From NCBI GenBank assembly GCA_023055425.1, contig JALGPY010000005.1, positions 76,053,495-76,117,494 of the forward strand: a stretch of 64,000 nt of DNA, given 5' to 3'. Source of the DNA: Linanthus parryae. Taxonomy: Eukaryota > Streptophyta > Magnoliopsida > Ericales > Polemoniaceae. Shown in pieces: positions 1-11,050 of the stretch. Every line of letters begins with the position of its first letter. The first letter of the stretch is position 1. Below the pieces are notes generated by a model. That model worked only from the letters and a program-made list of their open reading frames with translations, was not told the DNA's origin and did not search any database. The position numbers were made by a program, and so were the translations under genes.

Positions 1-2628
1 GGTAAGCTCTCAAAGCTGAAGTCTGTTGATCTGGGTATTTGTGAGAGCTGCATTATGGGAAAGCAGAAGAGAGTCAGTTTCTTGAAAGGCGGTCGTGCCT
101 TGAGATCAAGCAAGCTGGATCTCGTGCACACAGATGTGTGGGGTCCTTCACCAGTAGCGTCGCTAGGAGGATCTCAATACTATGTCACTTTCATTGATGA
201 TTTCAGTAGGAAAGTATGGGTTTATTTTATGAAAAATAAATCTGATGTATTTGAAACTTTTAAAAAGTGGAAAGCCATGGTTGAGACTGAAACGGGTTTG
301 AAATTGAAGTGTTTGAGATCTGATAATGGTGGAGAATACATTGATGGTGGACTAAAGGATTATTGTGCTACACATGGAGTTAGACTCGAAAATACTCTTC
401 CCGGGACACCACAACAGAATGGTGTGGCTGAGCGCATGAATAGGACCATCAATGAGAGAGCTAGAAGCATGAGGCTTTGTTCTGGGTTACCGAAGACTTT
501 CTGGGCAGATGCAGTTAGCACAGCGGTTTATTGCATAAACCGTGGACCTTCAGTTCCGTTGGAATTCAGATTGCCTGAAGAAGTATGGAGCGGAAAAGAG
601 GTTAGTTTTGATCATTTGAAAGTTTTCGGTTGTGTTTCTTATGTTCATATTGATGCTGCCAGACGTAGTAAGCTAGATGCAAAGTCCAAGATTTGTTTCT
701 TTATTGGCTATGGAGATGCACAATTTGGTTACAGATTCTGGGATGCTGAGAACAGGAAAATTATAAGAAGCAGAGATGTGATCTTCAATGAGAAGATGAT
801 GTATAAGGATAGGGCGAGTGTTGCTATTGATACAAAGGATAAAGTCCCAGCTACTCCTTCGTATGTTTGTCCTGATATTCTTGAGGATGTCACTCCCAGT
901 GATGATGTTCTGCAGGATCAGTCTAGTGTGCCTGACACTACTGAGTCACAGCCAGTTGCAAAGGACAAGAACACTCCTCTGAAGACCTATGTTAGAACTC
1001 GGGTGGGGACTAGGAACAGAAAGGTCCCAGAGCGTTACTCCCCTAGTCTTAATTATATATTGTTGACTGATGCTGGTGAGCCTGAGACTTATGCAGAGAC
1101 TTTGCAGGATGTTCACTCTAGCAAGTGGGAGTTAGCAATGAATGATGAGATGGATTCTTTACTTCGGAATCAGACATGGGAGTTAACTGAACTTCCAACA
1201 GGGAAGAGGGCACTTCATAACAGGTGGGTATATCGTGTGAAGAATGAATCTGATGGAAGTAAACGATATAAGGCAAGGCTTGTTGTGAAGGGGTACCAGC
1301 AGAAGCAGGGAATTGATTATTCTGAGATATTTTCACCTGTTGTGAAGCTTACAACTATCAGGTTGGTGCTGAGTATGGTTGCTCAAGAAGACTTGCATCT
1401 TGAGCAGTTAGATGTAAAGACTGCATTCCTTCATGGTGACTTGGAGGAAGAATTGTATATGCATCAGCCAGAGGGTTTCGAGGTACAGGGAAATGAGAAT
1501 CTTGTGTGCAGGTTGAAGAAGAGCTTGTATGGTCTGAAACAAGCTCCTCGGCAGTGGAACAAGAAATTTGATAGTTTTATGTGCAGCTTAAAGTACACGA
1601 GATGTCATGCAGACCATTGTTGCTATGTTAGACAGTTTGATGGCTCCTACATTATCTTGTTGTTATACGTTGATGATATGCTGATTGCAGGATCTAGTTT
1701 GGATGAGATTAACAACTTGAAGAAGAAATTGTCTACACAGTTTGCCATGAAGGACTTGGGCCCTGCAAGTCAGATTCTTGGCATGAGGATAGTCAGAGAT
1801 AGAGCCAGAGGTACTCTGTATTTGTCCCAGGCAGAGTATGTGAAGAAGGTACTAAGCAGATTCAGCATGGATCAGGCTAAGCCTGTGAACACTCCGTTGG
1901 GGGGTCATTTTAGATTGAGTAAAGATGATTCACCAAAGACAGTTGAAGAGCGGGAACACATGGGTAAGACTCCATATGCCTCGGCTATTGGTTCGTTGAT
2001 GTATGCTATGGTTTGTACTAGGCCAGATATTTCCCATGCAGTGGGAGTTGTGAGCAGGTACATGAGTAATCCAGGAAAGCAACATTGGGAGGCAGTTAAA
2101 TGGATCTTAAGGTACTTGAGAGGTTCTTCAGACACGTGCTTATGTTTCGGTGGAGGTGCTTTGAAACTTAAGGGTTTTGTTGATGCTGATCTTGCTGGTG
2201 ATCTGGATAAGAGGAAGAGTACTACAGGGTATGTGTTCACCTTGGGTGGTACGGCAGTGTCGTGGGGTTCTAACTTACAGAAGGTTGTTGCTCTTTCAAC
2301 AACGGAAGCTGAGTATATTGCTATCACGGAAGCTGCAAAGGAGATGGTATGGTTGCAGAGGTTCTTAGGAGAGTTGGGGAAGATACAGGAGAATGGCACG
2401 CTTCACAGTGACAGTCAGAGTGCTATTTTTCTTGCTAAAAATCCAGCGTTCCATTCTAAGACCAAGCATATTGAGACAAAGTATCATTTCATCCGTGAGT
2501 TACTTGATGATGGTCAGGTTCAGCTTGAGAAGATTTGTGGAAGTGAGAATCCAGCAGACATGTTCACAAAGGTTGTTACTGTTGAGAAACTGAAGCTGTG
2601 CGCAGCTTCAGTGGGTCTTCTCTCTTGA
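1..2628 (+). CDS. Ty1/copia pol polyprotein (integrase, RT, RNase H), 5'-truncated by window edge
   Basis: The frame is open from base 1 and runs without a stop to TGA at 2626-2628, so the first ATG seen (55) is internal. The first residues match a GAG-pre-integrase segment (C-x2-C before MGKQKR). Integrase follows, with HTDVWGP, RSDNGGEY and NGVAERMNRT supplying the D, D and E residues. RT starts near 1190 and carries LYVDDMLIAG at about 1663-1692. Copia-type RNase H occupies the last 150 codons (VDADLAGD, STTEAEYIAITEA, DSQSAI). These are the family's normal motifs in the copia order INT-RT-RH. The lineage looks like Tork/Tnt1, judged from memory of the family. An uninterrupted frame of about 870 codons suggests a young copy. 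Gag and protease lie outside the window. Confidence 0.95.
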   Translation, partial: GKLSKLKSVDLGICESCIMGKQKRVSFLKGGRALRSSKLDLVHTDVWGPSPVASLGGSQYYVTFIDDFSRKVWVYFMKNKSDVFETFKKWKAMVETETGLKLKCLRSDNGGEYIDGGLKDYCATHGVRLENTLPGTPQQNGVAERMNRTINERARSMRLCSGLPKTFWADAVSTAVYCINRGPSVPLEFRLPEEVWSGKEVSFDHLKVFGCVSYVHIDAARRSKLDAKSKICFFIGYGDAQFGYRFWDAENRKIIRSRDVIFNEKMMYKDRASVAIDTKDKVPATPSYVCPDILEDVTPSDDVLQDQSSVPDTTESQPVAKDKNTPLKTYVRTRVGTRNRKVPERYSPSLNYILLTDAGEPETYAETLQDVHSSKWELAMNDEMDSLLRNQTWELTELPTGKRALHNRWVYRVKNESDGSKRYKARLVVKGYQQKQGIDYSEIFSPVVKLTTIRLVLSMVAQEDLHLEQLDVKTAFLHGDLEEELYMHQPEGFEVQGNENLVCRLKKSLYGLKQAPRQWNKKFDSFMCSLKYTRCHADHCCYVRQFDGSYIILLLYVDDMLIAGSSLDEINNLKKKLSTQFAMKDLGPASQILGMRIVRDRARGTLYLSQAEYVKKVLSRFSMDQAKPVNTPLGGHFRLSKDDSPKTVEEREHMGKTPYASAIGSLMYAMVCTRPDISHAVGVVSRYMSNPGKQHWEAVKWILRYLRGSSDTCLCFGGGALKLKGFVDADLAGDLDKRKSTTGYVFTLGGTAVSWGSNLQKVVALSTTEAEYIAITEAAKEMVWLQRFLGELGKIQENGTLHSDSQSAIFLAKNPAFHSKTKHIETKYHFIRELLDDGQVQLEKICGSENPADMFTKVVTVEKLKLCAASVGLLS

Positions 2629-2710
2629 AGAAGATGAGTTGAGTTGCAGGGATGGAGCTTGATTATGTTAGGGGATGTGGTTCTGGTACATGATGTTGAA
2701 CCAGTCTCCA

Positions 2711-2721
2711 AGTGGGAGAAT
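2711..2721 (+). promoter_or_regulatory. Polypurine tract of the first copia element
   Basis: The purine run AGTGGGAGAA directly precedes TGTTGG, where the 3' LTR begins. This is the usual plus-strand priming site of copia elements. Confidence 0.8.
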
Positions 2722-3244
2722 TGTTGGGGTGGAGCCCTGGTTCATGGGCGACCCGTTTTATGAATCGACCCGGTTCATGTTTTGCTACGACCCGAAAAGG
2801 GAGACATGATTCGTGGAGCGAAGGCTTGGGCCGGTAGGCCCAAGCCGTAGCGATCACGAACATGTCTCCGGGGGTTCGGGGGCAGCGCCCCCGAAAAAAA
2901 TATTTTGACCCGTTTTGACCCGTTTGGGCTTGGATCCGGCCCGGTTTGATAGGTTGTCTATTTATAGAGTTCTTAGGGTTCGTAGCATGTTATGTTGAGC
3001 GTTCTGATTTCGCTTGTAATTCTCTCTGAGACGATTCGTCTGTTTTTAGTGAAATCTCTGCAACTCCGTGGAGTAGGCTGTTTTGCCGAACCACGTAAAT
3101 CTGTGTGTTTCGATTCTTTCTTTCTGCATATTTTTCGTTTTTCACAACAAAAGGTGAAAGCAAAAAGACGGGCTTTTCCCAAATCGTTACCAATTGTAGA
3201 AGTAGGATCTTTGGCAAGCAATAACAGGATCCATTGTTCTAACA
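2722..3244 (+). repeat. 3' LTR of the first copia element
   Basis: The LTR begins TGTTGGGG after the polypurine tract and ends in TAACA, giving TGTT/AACA inverted ends and about 523 bp. A TATA-like ctatttataga sits near 2958-2968. A GC-rich hairpin lies near 2872-2896. The 5' LTR lies outside the window, so the far boundary rests on the TG...CA rule and is less certain than the start. Confidence 0.75.
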
Positions 3245-3249
3245 CTTCT

Positions 3250-4130
3250 CAAAAGTAAGAGAGAAGTAGACCAGGACCGACGGGAGAGGAAGAACGAGCT
3301 TTTACAATAGAGTCTCTGCGCCCATACCTGATCGAGGAAGAAATCATAAAAAGAAAGACTCATCTTCTCTTTCGGTAGTACCTTCTAATCTCCTCCCTTT
3401 CTGTCAGTTATTGACTGATCCGGATGAAAACCTACTCCTTCCCGAAAGGGCGGCTGTTGGACTATAATGAGTGTCTTTTCCGCTGGACGACTCGTAGGAG
3501 GTGAGAAGGGCCCTATCGAAGGCTTTCTCTAGAAATAATATAACACCTACACTGATTTGTAACAGCCTTCACCCCTTCCAAGCTCATTTCGTAAACTATT
3601 TCAATCATATTCTCATAATCGATCAAGAGCCGGCATTCGCTTTCTTCCTTCAGCCTTGCCAGCGTTAAAGTGTCGAGATAAACTCCTAACTCTTCGAGAG
3701 TCAAACAAACCGGCCGGTCTTTGCATCGCAATTTTTTCGTTTGTACCGAATCGCTGCTTTAGGAAAAGGCTTAGTCGGGAAAACCGGAGCAAGAGCTGTG
3801 TCGATAACCAAAGAAGACCAAGCATCTGCAAGATAAGGTTGAACTGATGTTGACTCTTTCTGAGTTGTAACCTACGACCCATTTCCTCCGGCACGGAAGT
3901 GGAACGGGTAAGAGCAGAAGCTCTGATTTCAATGCAAGTAGCGAAGAGATGGCTTCTGTGTTGCAAGCTACCACTGCTGTCCATCCCTGGTCGGATACAG
4001 TTTCCTTTCGATTTCAGAGATTCGCTTTCCGCCCTAAGCTAAGAGAAGGTTACGTCTTACCGCAACGAGAACTCCTTTTGACTTGCTTTGGCAAGCCTGA
4101 ACTTGATAAATCATGATTATGACGAGTGTT
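3250..4130. other. Candidate nuclear insertion of mitochondrial DNA
   Basis: This 0.9-kb stretch has no TE signature and no convincing gene. Its base use (higher GC, many short purine/pyrimidine runs such as aaagaaagac, ttcccgaaagggcggctg and cttcagccttgcc) resembles plant mitochondrial intergenic DNA and contrasts with the AT-rich sequence after 4130. The call rests on style alone; no mitochondrial gene was recognised. Confidence 0.35.
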
Positions 4131-4584
4131 AAGTAACGAGAAGGCAAAAAGGCAATATTTAAATTTGAGGGATTTTCACATTTTAATTTTAATTGTCCCC
4201 CCCCCCCCCCCAACAATTTTTTTTTTACAGAACTTCAATTGTACCCCTGTTAGTTAAGGAAAAATTCAGTAGTGCCCCTATTTTGTGCGGATAAATTTAG
4301 TAGTGCCCCCATGTGAATACAACTTGTGCCCCATTATTTAAGTCTTTATTCTAAATGGCCCTTGTAATATTTTCATTTGTACCCCCATAACATTTAAGAA
4401 TTGTACGAAATACCCAAGTTATGTAAGAGAAAAAACACAACCGATTATCATACCTCTCGCGTCTTTTGTTACCTACTTTCCTATTAGAATTTGTGCTCCC
4501 CTTCAGTGAATTCCTGGCTCCAATACTGATTCCACCACTTCTCCACGTTCGAATAACTGATGTGATCGCTGGTTCATGTTCTAG
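4131..4584. other. Intergenic or intronic sequence with poly-C tract
   Basis: AT-rich sequence with a C run near 4197-4212 and repeated phrases of the type 'agtagtgccccc' and 'tgtacccc', which look like an old repeat remnant. It ends in ttctag, which serves as splice acceptor for the next exon. I see no upstream coding exon of the SDR gene here. Confidence 0.5.
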
Positions 4585-5018
4585 GTTGCATTGACAGAGA
4601 AATGGTCTGAATCATACAAGGACAAGGGGATTGGGTTCTACTCAATGCACCCTGGGTGGGCGGAGACACCAGGGGTTGCTACTAGTCTACCTAGCTTTTC
4701 AAAATCGTAAGTTACTTCTTATATTATATCATTTTGTTACCTGTTTGAATAATACTTGCTTCTTACTACAATATATTAATCATAATCCACTTTCCCCCTA
4801 GTTTTGAAGGACAACTAAGAACAAGTGAGCAAGGTGCAGACACTGTCATTTGGCTGGCTTTACAGCCAAAAGAGAAGTTGGTGCCTGGTGCGCTTTATTT
4901 TGATAGAGCTGAAGCTCCTAAGCACCTGATGTTTGCCGCCACAAAGGGCTCTCATGCTGCTATAGATTCCATTGTAAACAAGCTCCGTTCGTTTTCCTCT
5001 CTATCTTCCTCAACTTAG
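4585..5018 (+). pseudogene. Last two exons of a short-chain dehydrogenase/reductase gene (DHRS12-like)
   Basis: Exon 4585-4706 follows an AG acceptor and ends at a GTAAGT donor. Exon 4802-5018 follows CCCCTAG and ends at TAG (5016-5018). Joined, they read in one frame and include VALTEKWSESYKDKG, MHPGWAETPGV and LVPGALYFDRAEAPKH, which I recognise as the C-terminal part of plant SDRs annotated dehydrogenase/reductase SDR family member 12-like. Both splice sites are consensus and the frame is clean. The Rossmann-fold TGxxxGxG segment and the YxxxK catalytic part are missing: upstream lie the mitochondrial-like stretch and a copia LTR. This is either a 3' fragment or a real gene whose earlier exons lie beyond a large TE-filled intron. 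Confidence 0.8.
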
Positions 5019-5523
5019 GCGTTCTCAACTTCTCATTGATATATCTGTTCTCTTCCTGAACTTAAACGACTATCATAGGAATTGCAGCAATTGAAAGGTA
5101 TTAGTTTATATACTGCAAGATTGTTTCAGATCTGTCAATTTCTTCCTAGCTGGTTGTGCTGTAAAAGGATTTCCTTCACTTGAGATGTTTATAACACAAA
5201 TTGCGGACATGTTCAAAGTTTCTTGGTCTGGCAAGGGAATGGGAAAAGATGATGATGACCTTTATGACATGTTTCAGTTTTTCTGGGATTGGCTCCGTTG
5301 AATTAGTGGGATGGGATTCGATTAGTTTTACTATGTTATGATTATCAAATCCATCCAATCCTCTCATGTAGCAGTGTACTACAAATTGTCAAAATCCAAC
5401 TAATCAAATTATACAATGAGGAGTAATACTTGTACAGTGATTAGTCAAATGCTAACTAGTACTCCGGTTGATACCCAGAAACCAAACATGTCATCAGCAC
5501 AATGTAATAGTATAAAAAATAAT
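5019..5523. other. Intergenic sequence after the SDR stop codon
   Basis: The first part is likely the 3' UTR of the SDR gene. No further gene or repeat was recognised up to the tRNA. Confidence 0.5.
5514..5519 (-). terminator. Pol III terminator of tRNA-Gly
   Basis: Six consecutive T on the minus strand, four bases after the tRNA 3' end. Confidence 0.8.
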
Positions 5524-5593
5524 GCACCAGCCGGGAATCGAACCCGGGTCTGTACCGTGGCAGGGTACTATTCTACCACTAGACCACTGGTGC
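5524..5593 (-). tRNA. tRNA-Gly (anticodon GCC)
   Basis: Read on the minus strand this is a complete cloverleaf: acceptor arms GCACCAG and CTGGTGC pair, the A box TGGTCTAGTGG and the B box GGGTTCGATTCC are intact, and the anticodon GCC lies at 5559-5561. No CCA is encoded, as expected for a nuclear gene. A run of six T on the minus strand (A run at 5514-5519) just downstream is a Pol III terminator. There is no intron. Confidence 0.97.
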
Positions 5594-6953
5594 TTGATAT
5601 TATTATTCTCTCAGAAGCAATTCTCATCCTATGCATTCAAAACATAATGAGTAAGTAGACCCAGAAAATATTGGACTATTGGTTAGTAAACATTATTCTT
5701 TCTGGATCACCATTTTGTGGTCAAGCTCCCCGATGCCACTTTTTTTCTCATACATCAGCATTTCCGAGAATATAAGGAGGAAAGTCTGGTTGAAGTAGTT
5801 AGATATTTCGTTCCTGTCAAACCGGCAGGTTGAACCTTGATTATACACATGTTCAAGCATAAGTCGGTACAAACCCATCTAACCAGTTTAACATTCATCC
5901 TTCAAATGAGTTATAATAGGTAAATAGAAATCTGAATCCACCTGTTTAATCTATTTAGGAAAAACTTCACCAACATATAGCTACAAATCACCGCCGCTCT
6001 AACCATACCTCCAACACCATCACTGCTACCAGACCACTTAAATTACTAACCCCACTATAGGTGTTGCCCAAACTACCATTATGCCCATGTCTTCCTCATT
6101 TAGAAAGTTCTTGGTTATTGTTCACTGTCACCATGCTCCCTCCGAGATAGGTTGTACCAATCTCCCTCGGTTTCTTGAACTCCCCAACATCATCTGCTCT
6201 CCGAAATGGTGTTATTACTGTGGTCAGTTGTGAACTTAGGGAAGGTAAGAGGCAATGGTTGATTTTGGCATTGAAGCTAATGACGAATTTTTTGTCCCAG
6301 GTGGTGGTGTAGGAATGGTTCTTGATTGGTAGTTTGGAGAATAGGCGAGGAAATATTCTAAGAGATGGATCGGGGTAATTTCGTCTTTGGACGGAAGTGA
6401 TGCCTTCAACAAATTTTGTGTTTGCCAAACCTTCTGACATACTACTATGAGATTCAACGTCATTGAAACAAGAAAAAAGAGAATCTCAAATAAAATGAAA
6501 AATTATGTTCCGGGTTAGACGGGTTAAATTACCCACCCAAACCCACCCATTAAAGAAAGGGTTTATACGGGTGGGTAATATCTCACTTGAGTTTTAGACA
6601 AGGGTGCCAACATTGGGATTTTATGGCCACTTCTGCATCAGCCCAAGCAATGTGATATTCACAGCGATCACTTTGTTAATGCATTCCACTCAGCAAGCAA
6701 AAAAATTCGCTAATGCATTTTGTCTCCTTGACTATTTTGAAGGATGGGTAAGTACGACCCCAGACCTGAGGGGAGACCAAAATGCTGTCCTTGCTTTAGC
6801 TCTGGCACTATAATACAGTTAATTGATGGTGTGATAATCACAATAGCTCCTTTGAAGATGGTAGCTCATCATTTTTCACAATGGTAACAGGCTAACAGCT
6901 GAAGGAGTCTACAACTTCACAATGGTAACAGCTTGAACTATGGCATGATCGAA

Positions 6954-6992
<39 letters not shown>

Positions 6993-7395
6993 TATAGAGA
7001 GATCATTAAATTCCAAAGTTGAAAGGCCTGCCTGAGACTCAAATATTCTTTCCAAAAGGAATTTCATCAAAAAAAAAAAAAAAAAAATCTTTCCAAAAGG
7101 AGGGTTTTGACCGACTCACATTCTTCACCCATTGAAACATAATATGCTTTCATCATCATAGTTTTACAGAAACAGCGACCCACCCACCAGTTATTGCTTA
7201 TTCCTTCTTTTTCCAAGAGAAAGGAGTGGACAGAGACACAACACTCCCCCCTCCTCCACTCTTTTTGCTATAACAGGCCTTTGGATCCACAAGGGACAGA
7301 TCCAACCTAAACCCAAAACCACTTCCCTCCCTACTACTATTATACAATTTCCACACTACCATCACACAAAAATAAAAGAGATATCCTTCTCATCA
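5594..7395. other. Intergenic region between tRNA-Gly and choline kinase
   Basis: No gene recognised. It holds a CA microsatellite (6956-6990), a poly-A tract (7069-7087), and a short block near 6515-6580 with repeated acccaccc/gggtgggt. The part just before 7396 is the 3' UTR side of the choline kinase gene. Short open frames here lack homology I recognise. Confidence 0.5.
6956..6990. repeat. (CA)n microsatellite
   Basis: About 17 perfect AC/CA dinucleotides. Confidence 0.95.
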
Positions 7396-7586
7396 TCAGG
7401 TGTGCTTCAATACAGAACCATCTTTCTTGGAGACTCCTGGTGAAGTCAAGATTAGTATAGGCTTCTTCAACCAGTACTGCTCAAACCTCTGCCTTGCATA
7501 GTCCTTGTAGTCGAAATCAATGTGGTTCACATAAGCCTACACATCAATTGACCGATAATTAGATCCAAGAGTCAATCAGTTGCGAG

Positions 7587-7628
<42 letters not shown>

Positions 7629-10545
7629 ATGATATATAATAATACTCACAGAGATGATTCCCCATAAGCCCCAGAACAGATGGTTTGCCAGAGTATACTT
7701 CTCCGCATCATCCACGAGTCGCTCTATTTCAGCTTCACTAGGTTTTTTGCCTAAACACATATGAAAAGTAGGAAATAAGGAAAAATATGCCAGTGCCTAC
7801 CAAACCCACCCTATACCTTGGTTCTGAAAATTCAAAAATCATCCGTCTTGGAATTAAAGAAAAATTCTACTCTGCTTTAAGTGGCAAGTGCTTTTCAATG
7901 AAGTAATTAACAAAGGCCTACTACTTTGTATGGTTGCTACTTGAGAGGCCTAAAGTTTACAAGAATCTTATGCCTCTTCTGGTAAAAGAAAATGAAAACA
8001 AAGGGAATCCAGCAACCCCATTTAACACAATCAATTAGATTAGACAGCCACGTGAATGAAGTTCACATAGGAATTTAACAACACGCAAATTTAACTTGGT
8101 CATACCTAACTGTTGGTTTGTTTTGTTGGAAAGGTCTAAGTACAGAAAGTAACAGTTTGGTACGTACTATCGTTAGGTTCAGCATTCCACTCTGCTTCAA
8201 GTGGCAGTCCTTTTCAATGAAGTAATTGACAAAAGAACTATCACTTTACATGCTTGCTGAGACCTAAAATTGACAAGAATCTGATGCCTTTTTCTGGAAA
8301 ACTAAAATTAAAACCAAAGGATTCAAGAAACCCCAGTTTCCTCCAGTACACCGGTCGATTAAATTAGACAACCACGTGTATGAAGTTCTCCTAGGAATTT
8401 AACTACATGCAAAATTAACAAAAAGCAGAACACAAATGTTCGAGGTTTTACTTGTCATACTTCACTGTTAGGTTGTTTCCAATGTAAAAAAGTCAAACAG
8501 TATCTGAAGTAATAGGTTGGTATTGTTGTTAGGCTAAGCATGAGCTGACAGGGAGGATTCCTTTGTTTTACGCTATCTTAACTTAAAAAGTTGACCGGAT
8601 ATCAATTACATAAGATATATTTGAACAAACAAGCAACAACATGGACTGACCTGCAGCAGAAAGATATTCTTGGGCAAATTTTCTTCGCTCCTCGAGACCT
8701 GTTGGTTTAATAATAGACAAAATTAGACCATGAAGAAATGGTATAACTAAAAGGCAATACACCACATCAACAAGTAGATTATCACAAGTCGATTTCACTC
8801 CTGAAAAAACATATGCAGGATCACGACTCCTCACCTGGGTATACGCTGTAGTCTAAAACATGAGGTGTATCGGTATGATAGTTTGCTGCCATCTCGCAAA
8901 AGTGATTTGCGAGGTCATACGCCACAGGATTGTAACTCGCATACTCATAATCCTGAAAAGTTCATAACAAAATGAAAATGTATTTAAGGGAAAATCTACG
9001 TAATTTCAGACATAGCTGTTGAAAATAGTCATTTCTGCATGTAGCATCTGACAGCAGAACCCAACAAACCAAGTCACATAACTAGATATATAACCAAAGA
9101 GATGGAGCTAAAAATTGCCAAGGCCAAGAATTTACGACTTTTGACAGGGAATTTTTTACTGCTCTGGCTAAAAAACATTATCTGCACAGCTTGTACCAGA
9201 ATGTTCCTTGGTTTAAACTTTAAAGTTTAGCTTCGCTTGTTGGCTTGTTTTAGTAGGCAGCTTATGGGCCAACGAAAATCTATCAAGAATTTTCAGAAAA
9301 AAGTTGGCAATACAAAATTCTCAATTCCTTGTATAAAGAAACGGGAACATTTAAATAAAGAAAAGGGTGGTGGGTTAGCAATCTTTACTTCTTACACAGT
9401 ATAGACAGACCCCCACCATTAGATAGGTCTTTTATAATCAGCTAACATAATGGAGATTACATTTCTTAAATCCAGATAGGTAGGTTGACATTGTCTTCAA
9501 TACAAAGGGCATCTCAATAATTGCAGAAGTGGTTGAATATTAAACAAAGATATTGCAATAAAATACCAAGAAAATCAGTTGGAGGCCTATTTCCCTCAGA
9601 AGACTTTTCAAACTCATCTCCTATTAAAAACCGTAGAAAATTAACCCAAAAAAAAAGGAGAGCTTACAATTATAGTGATTGATCTGGTCTGTTCATCGAT
9701 CATGATGTTCCCATATTGCAAGTCATTGTGGCAGAACCCAATCTCTTGGTCATCTCTTCGCAACTCCTTTTCAAGTAGAGAAATCTCCTCATCCAAATCA
9801 CCCAAGCGGAAGCTCTTGGCATCTTCAGGGGTGCACAAGCCCTTGGCCTCACTTAACCACTTCCTGCAAGAGAAAATCAGTGTTCATATGTGGGTTTAGA
9901 GGTCAAAAATGAAAATACAAATGTTCATTTTTCAGTGAATTACCTCAGCCTGTCCCATAGCAGCACAGATTTTGAACCAGGCATATCAAGATTATGGAAA
10001 TCCCTCAGTTTAGCTGCAATCAGAGCAGACGTAACAGGATCGCGAAGATCACCAGCCGATAGGGTCTAAACGAAACAATCAAATGAGATTCAGCAAAATT
10101 AGGTCTAAATCTAAATCACATAGTTATGGAAAGAATCAAGAACATGAATGATGAAAAATCAAAATGAGATCATACAAATTGAGGGAGATCAAGAAATTCA
10201 GCATACCCTAGAATGGATGAACTCCTCAACGCGGCCCTCGGCGAATTGACCGAGAAGGCGAGGCCCTTGACCATGTTTCGATAAGCACTCGAACGTCCGG
10301 AGTTCATCATCGCGGTTAAAGAAAAGCTCAAGCCCTTCACCGTAAATCCGAACCAAGACAGTTCTTGATTCATTTTCCTTCTTTGTAGGCCAGCTGATTC
10401 TGTAAACCTCATTCGTCATAGCGCCGCTTAGATGGACCACTTTCAATGTGTTTCGATCGATCGAATCGCCCGAATTCGATGCCAGAGACACAAGAACCTT
10501 CATCAGCCCTTCTGATACAATAAACCCATTCGTCTTCACAGCCAT
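7396..10545 (-). CDS. Choline/ethanolamine kinase family protein, 7 coding exons, complete
   Basis: The enzyme phosphorylates choline (or ethanolamine) with ATP, the first step of the CDP-choline (Kennedy) route to phosphatidylcholine. It is expected to be cytosolic, since no signal peptide is seen. Coding exons on the minus strand are 10545-10207, 10065-9944, 9863-9668, 8952-8835, 8698-8651, 7750-7650 and 7536-7396. All introns are GT-AG and all junction phases fit, giving 1065 bp and 354 residues, the normal plant length. Exon 1 has the N-lobe with [12 protein letters not shown]. Exon 3 carries the kinase motif [15 protein letters not shown]. Exon 4 carries [20 protein letters not shown], with the second conserved Asp. 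The C-terminus has [11 protein letters not shown] and [13 protein letters not shown] at 10545 is the first in frame. Choline versus ethanolamine preference cannot be read from sequence, so no symbol is given. Confidence 0.95.
7587..7625. repeat. Poly-A/T tract in last intron of choline kinase
   Basis: 39 uninterrupted A on the plus strand (T on the gene's strand), in the intron before the last exon, between the acceptor at 7537 and the donor at 7649. Confidence 0.9.
7860..8541. repeat. Diverged tandem duplication inside an intron of choline kinase
   Basis: Two adjacent related copies, about 7860-8184 and 8185-8541, sit in the intron between 8651 and 7750. Shared landmarks include ctctgctt(t/c)aagtggca at 7871 and 8190 (offset 319) and gacaaccacgtg/gacagccacgtg further on. 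The copies are clearly diverged, so the event is old. Confidence 0.8.
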
Positions 10546-11050
10546 GGTTGAGTTGTGTGTCTCTACCCAAAATGAGCTTAAACCCTAAATGCACAAAATA
10601 TAAAAAGTCCGTTTTCACAATTTGACCTCAAACCAATTGAATCAAATAAACCAAACCCAACATTTATTTCAACCCTAAACACACAAATACCCCCAAAACA
10701 GAAAGAAACGCACACACCCAATTCGTTTTTTTCTAAATTCGTCGAAATTGGACACAACCCATTTGTTTTTTCCTTCCTCCAACACAAACCCATAAGCTGA
10801 TTACTACAATAAACCACATAAATCCACAGAAATTGAACAGATCAATAGGAATGAAGAACAAAGAAGCGAAATGGGGTCGTTACCTGAAACCCAGGAGAGT
10901 TGCACAGAGAAAATACTATCTATCTATCCTGTAGAATCCAAATCTTGGAGAATTCGCCAAAAAGCAAAAGTCAAATCCGATCTTTGCAGGCTTCTTCAAT
11001 TGTGGGCACGAGGTTGAGAGAGCTATCGGCGTAGTGATGATATATATAGA
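10546..11050 (-). promoter_or_regulatory. Promoter and spliced 5' UTR of the choline kinase gene
   Basis: On the minus strand a TATA box (TATATATA) lies at about 11038-11047. The likely first exon is noncoding and ends at 10884 before a GTAACG donor. A TTTAG acceptor at 10585-10589 starts the second exon 39 bp upstream of the ATG. A 5' UTR intron is inferred from these sites only. Confidence 0.6.

Noticed and set aside
5416..5658. 80-codon open frame on the plus strand
   Set aside because: It runs across the tRNA-Gly gene on the opposite strand; the peptide is the antisense of the tRNA.
6096..6463. Minus-strand open frames of 75-114 codons
   Set aside because: No recognised family, no splice context, overlapping frames of similar quality; treated as chance.
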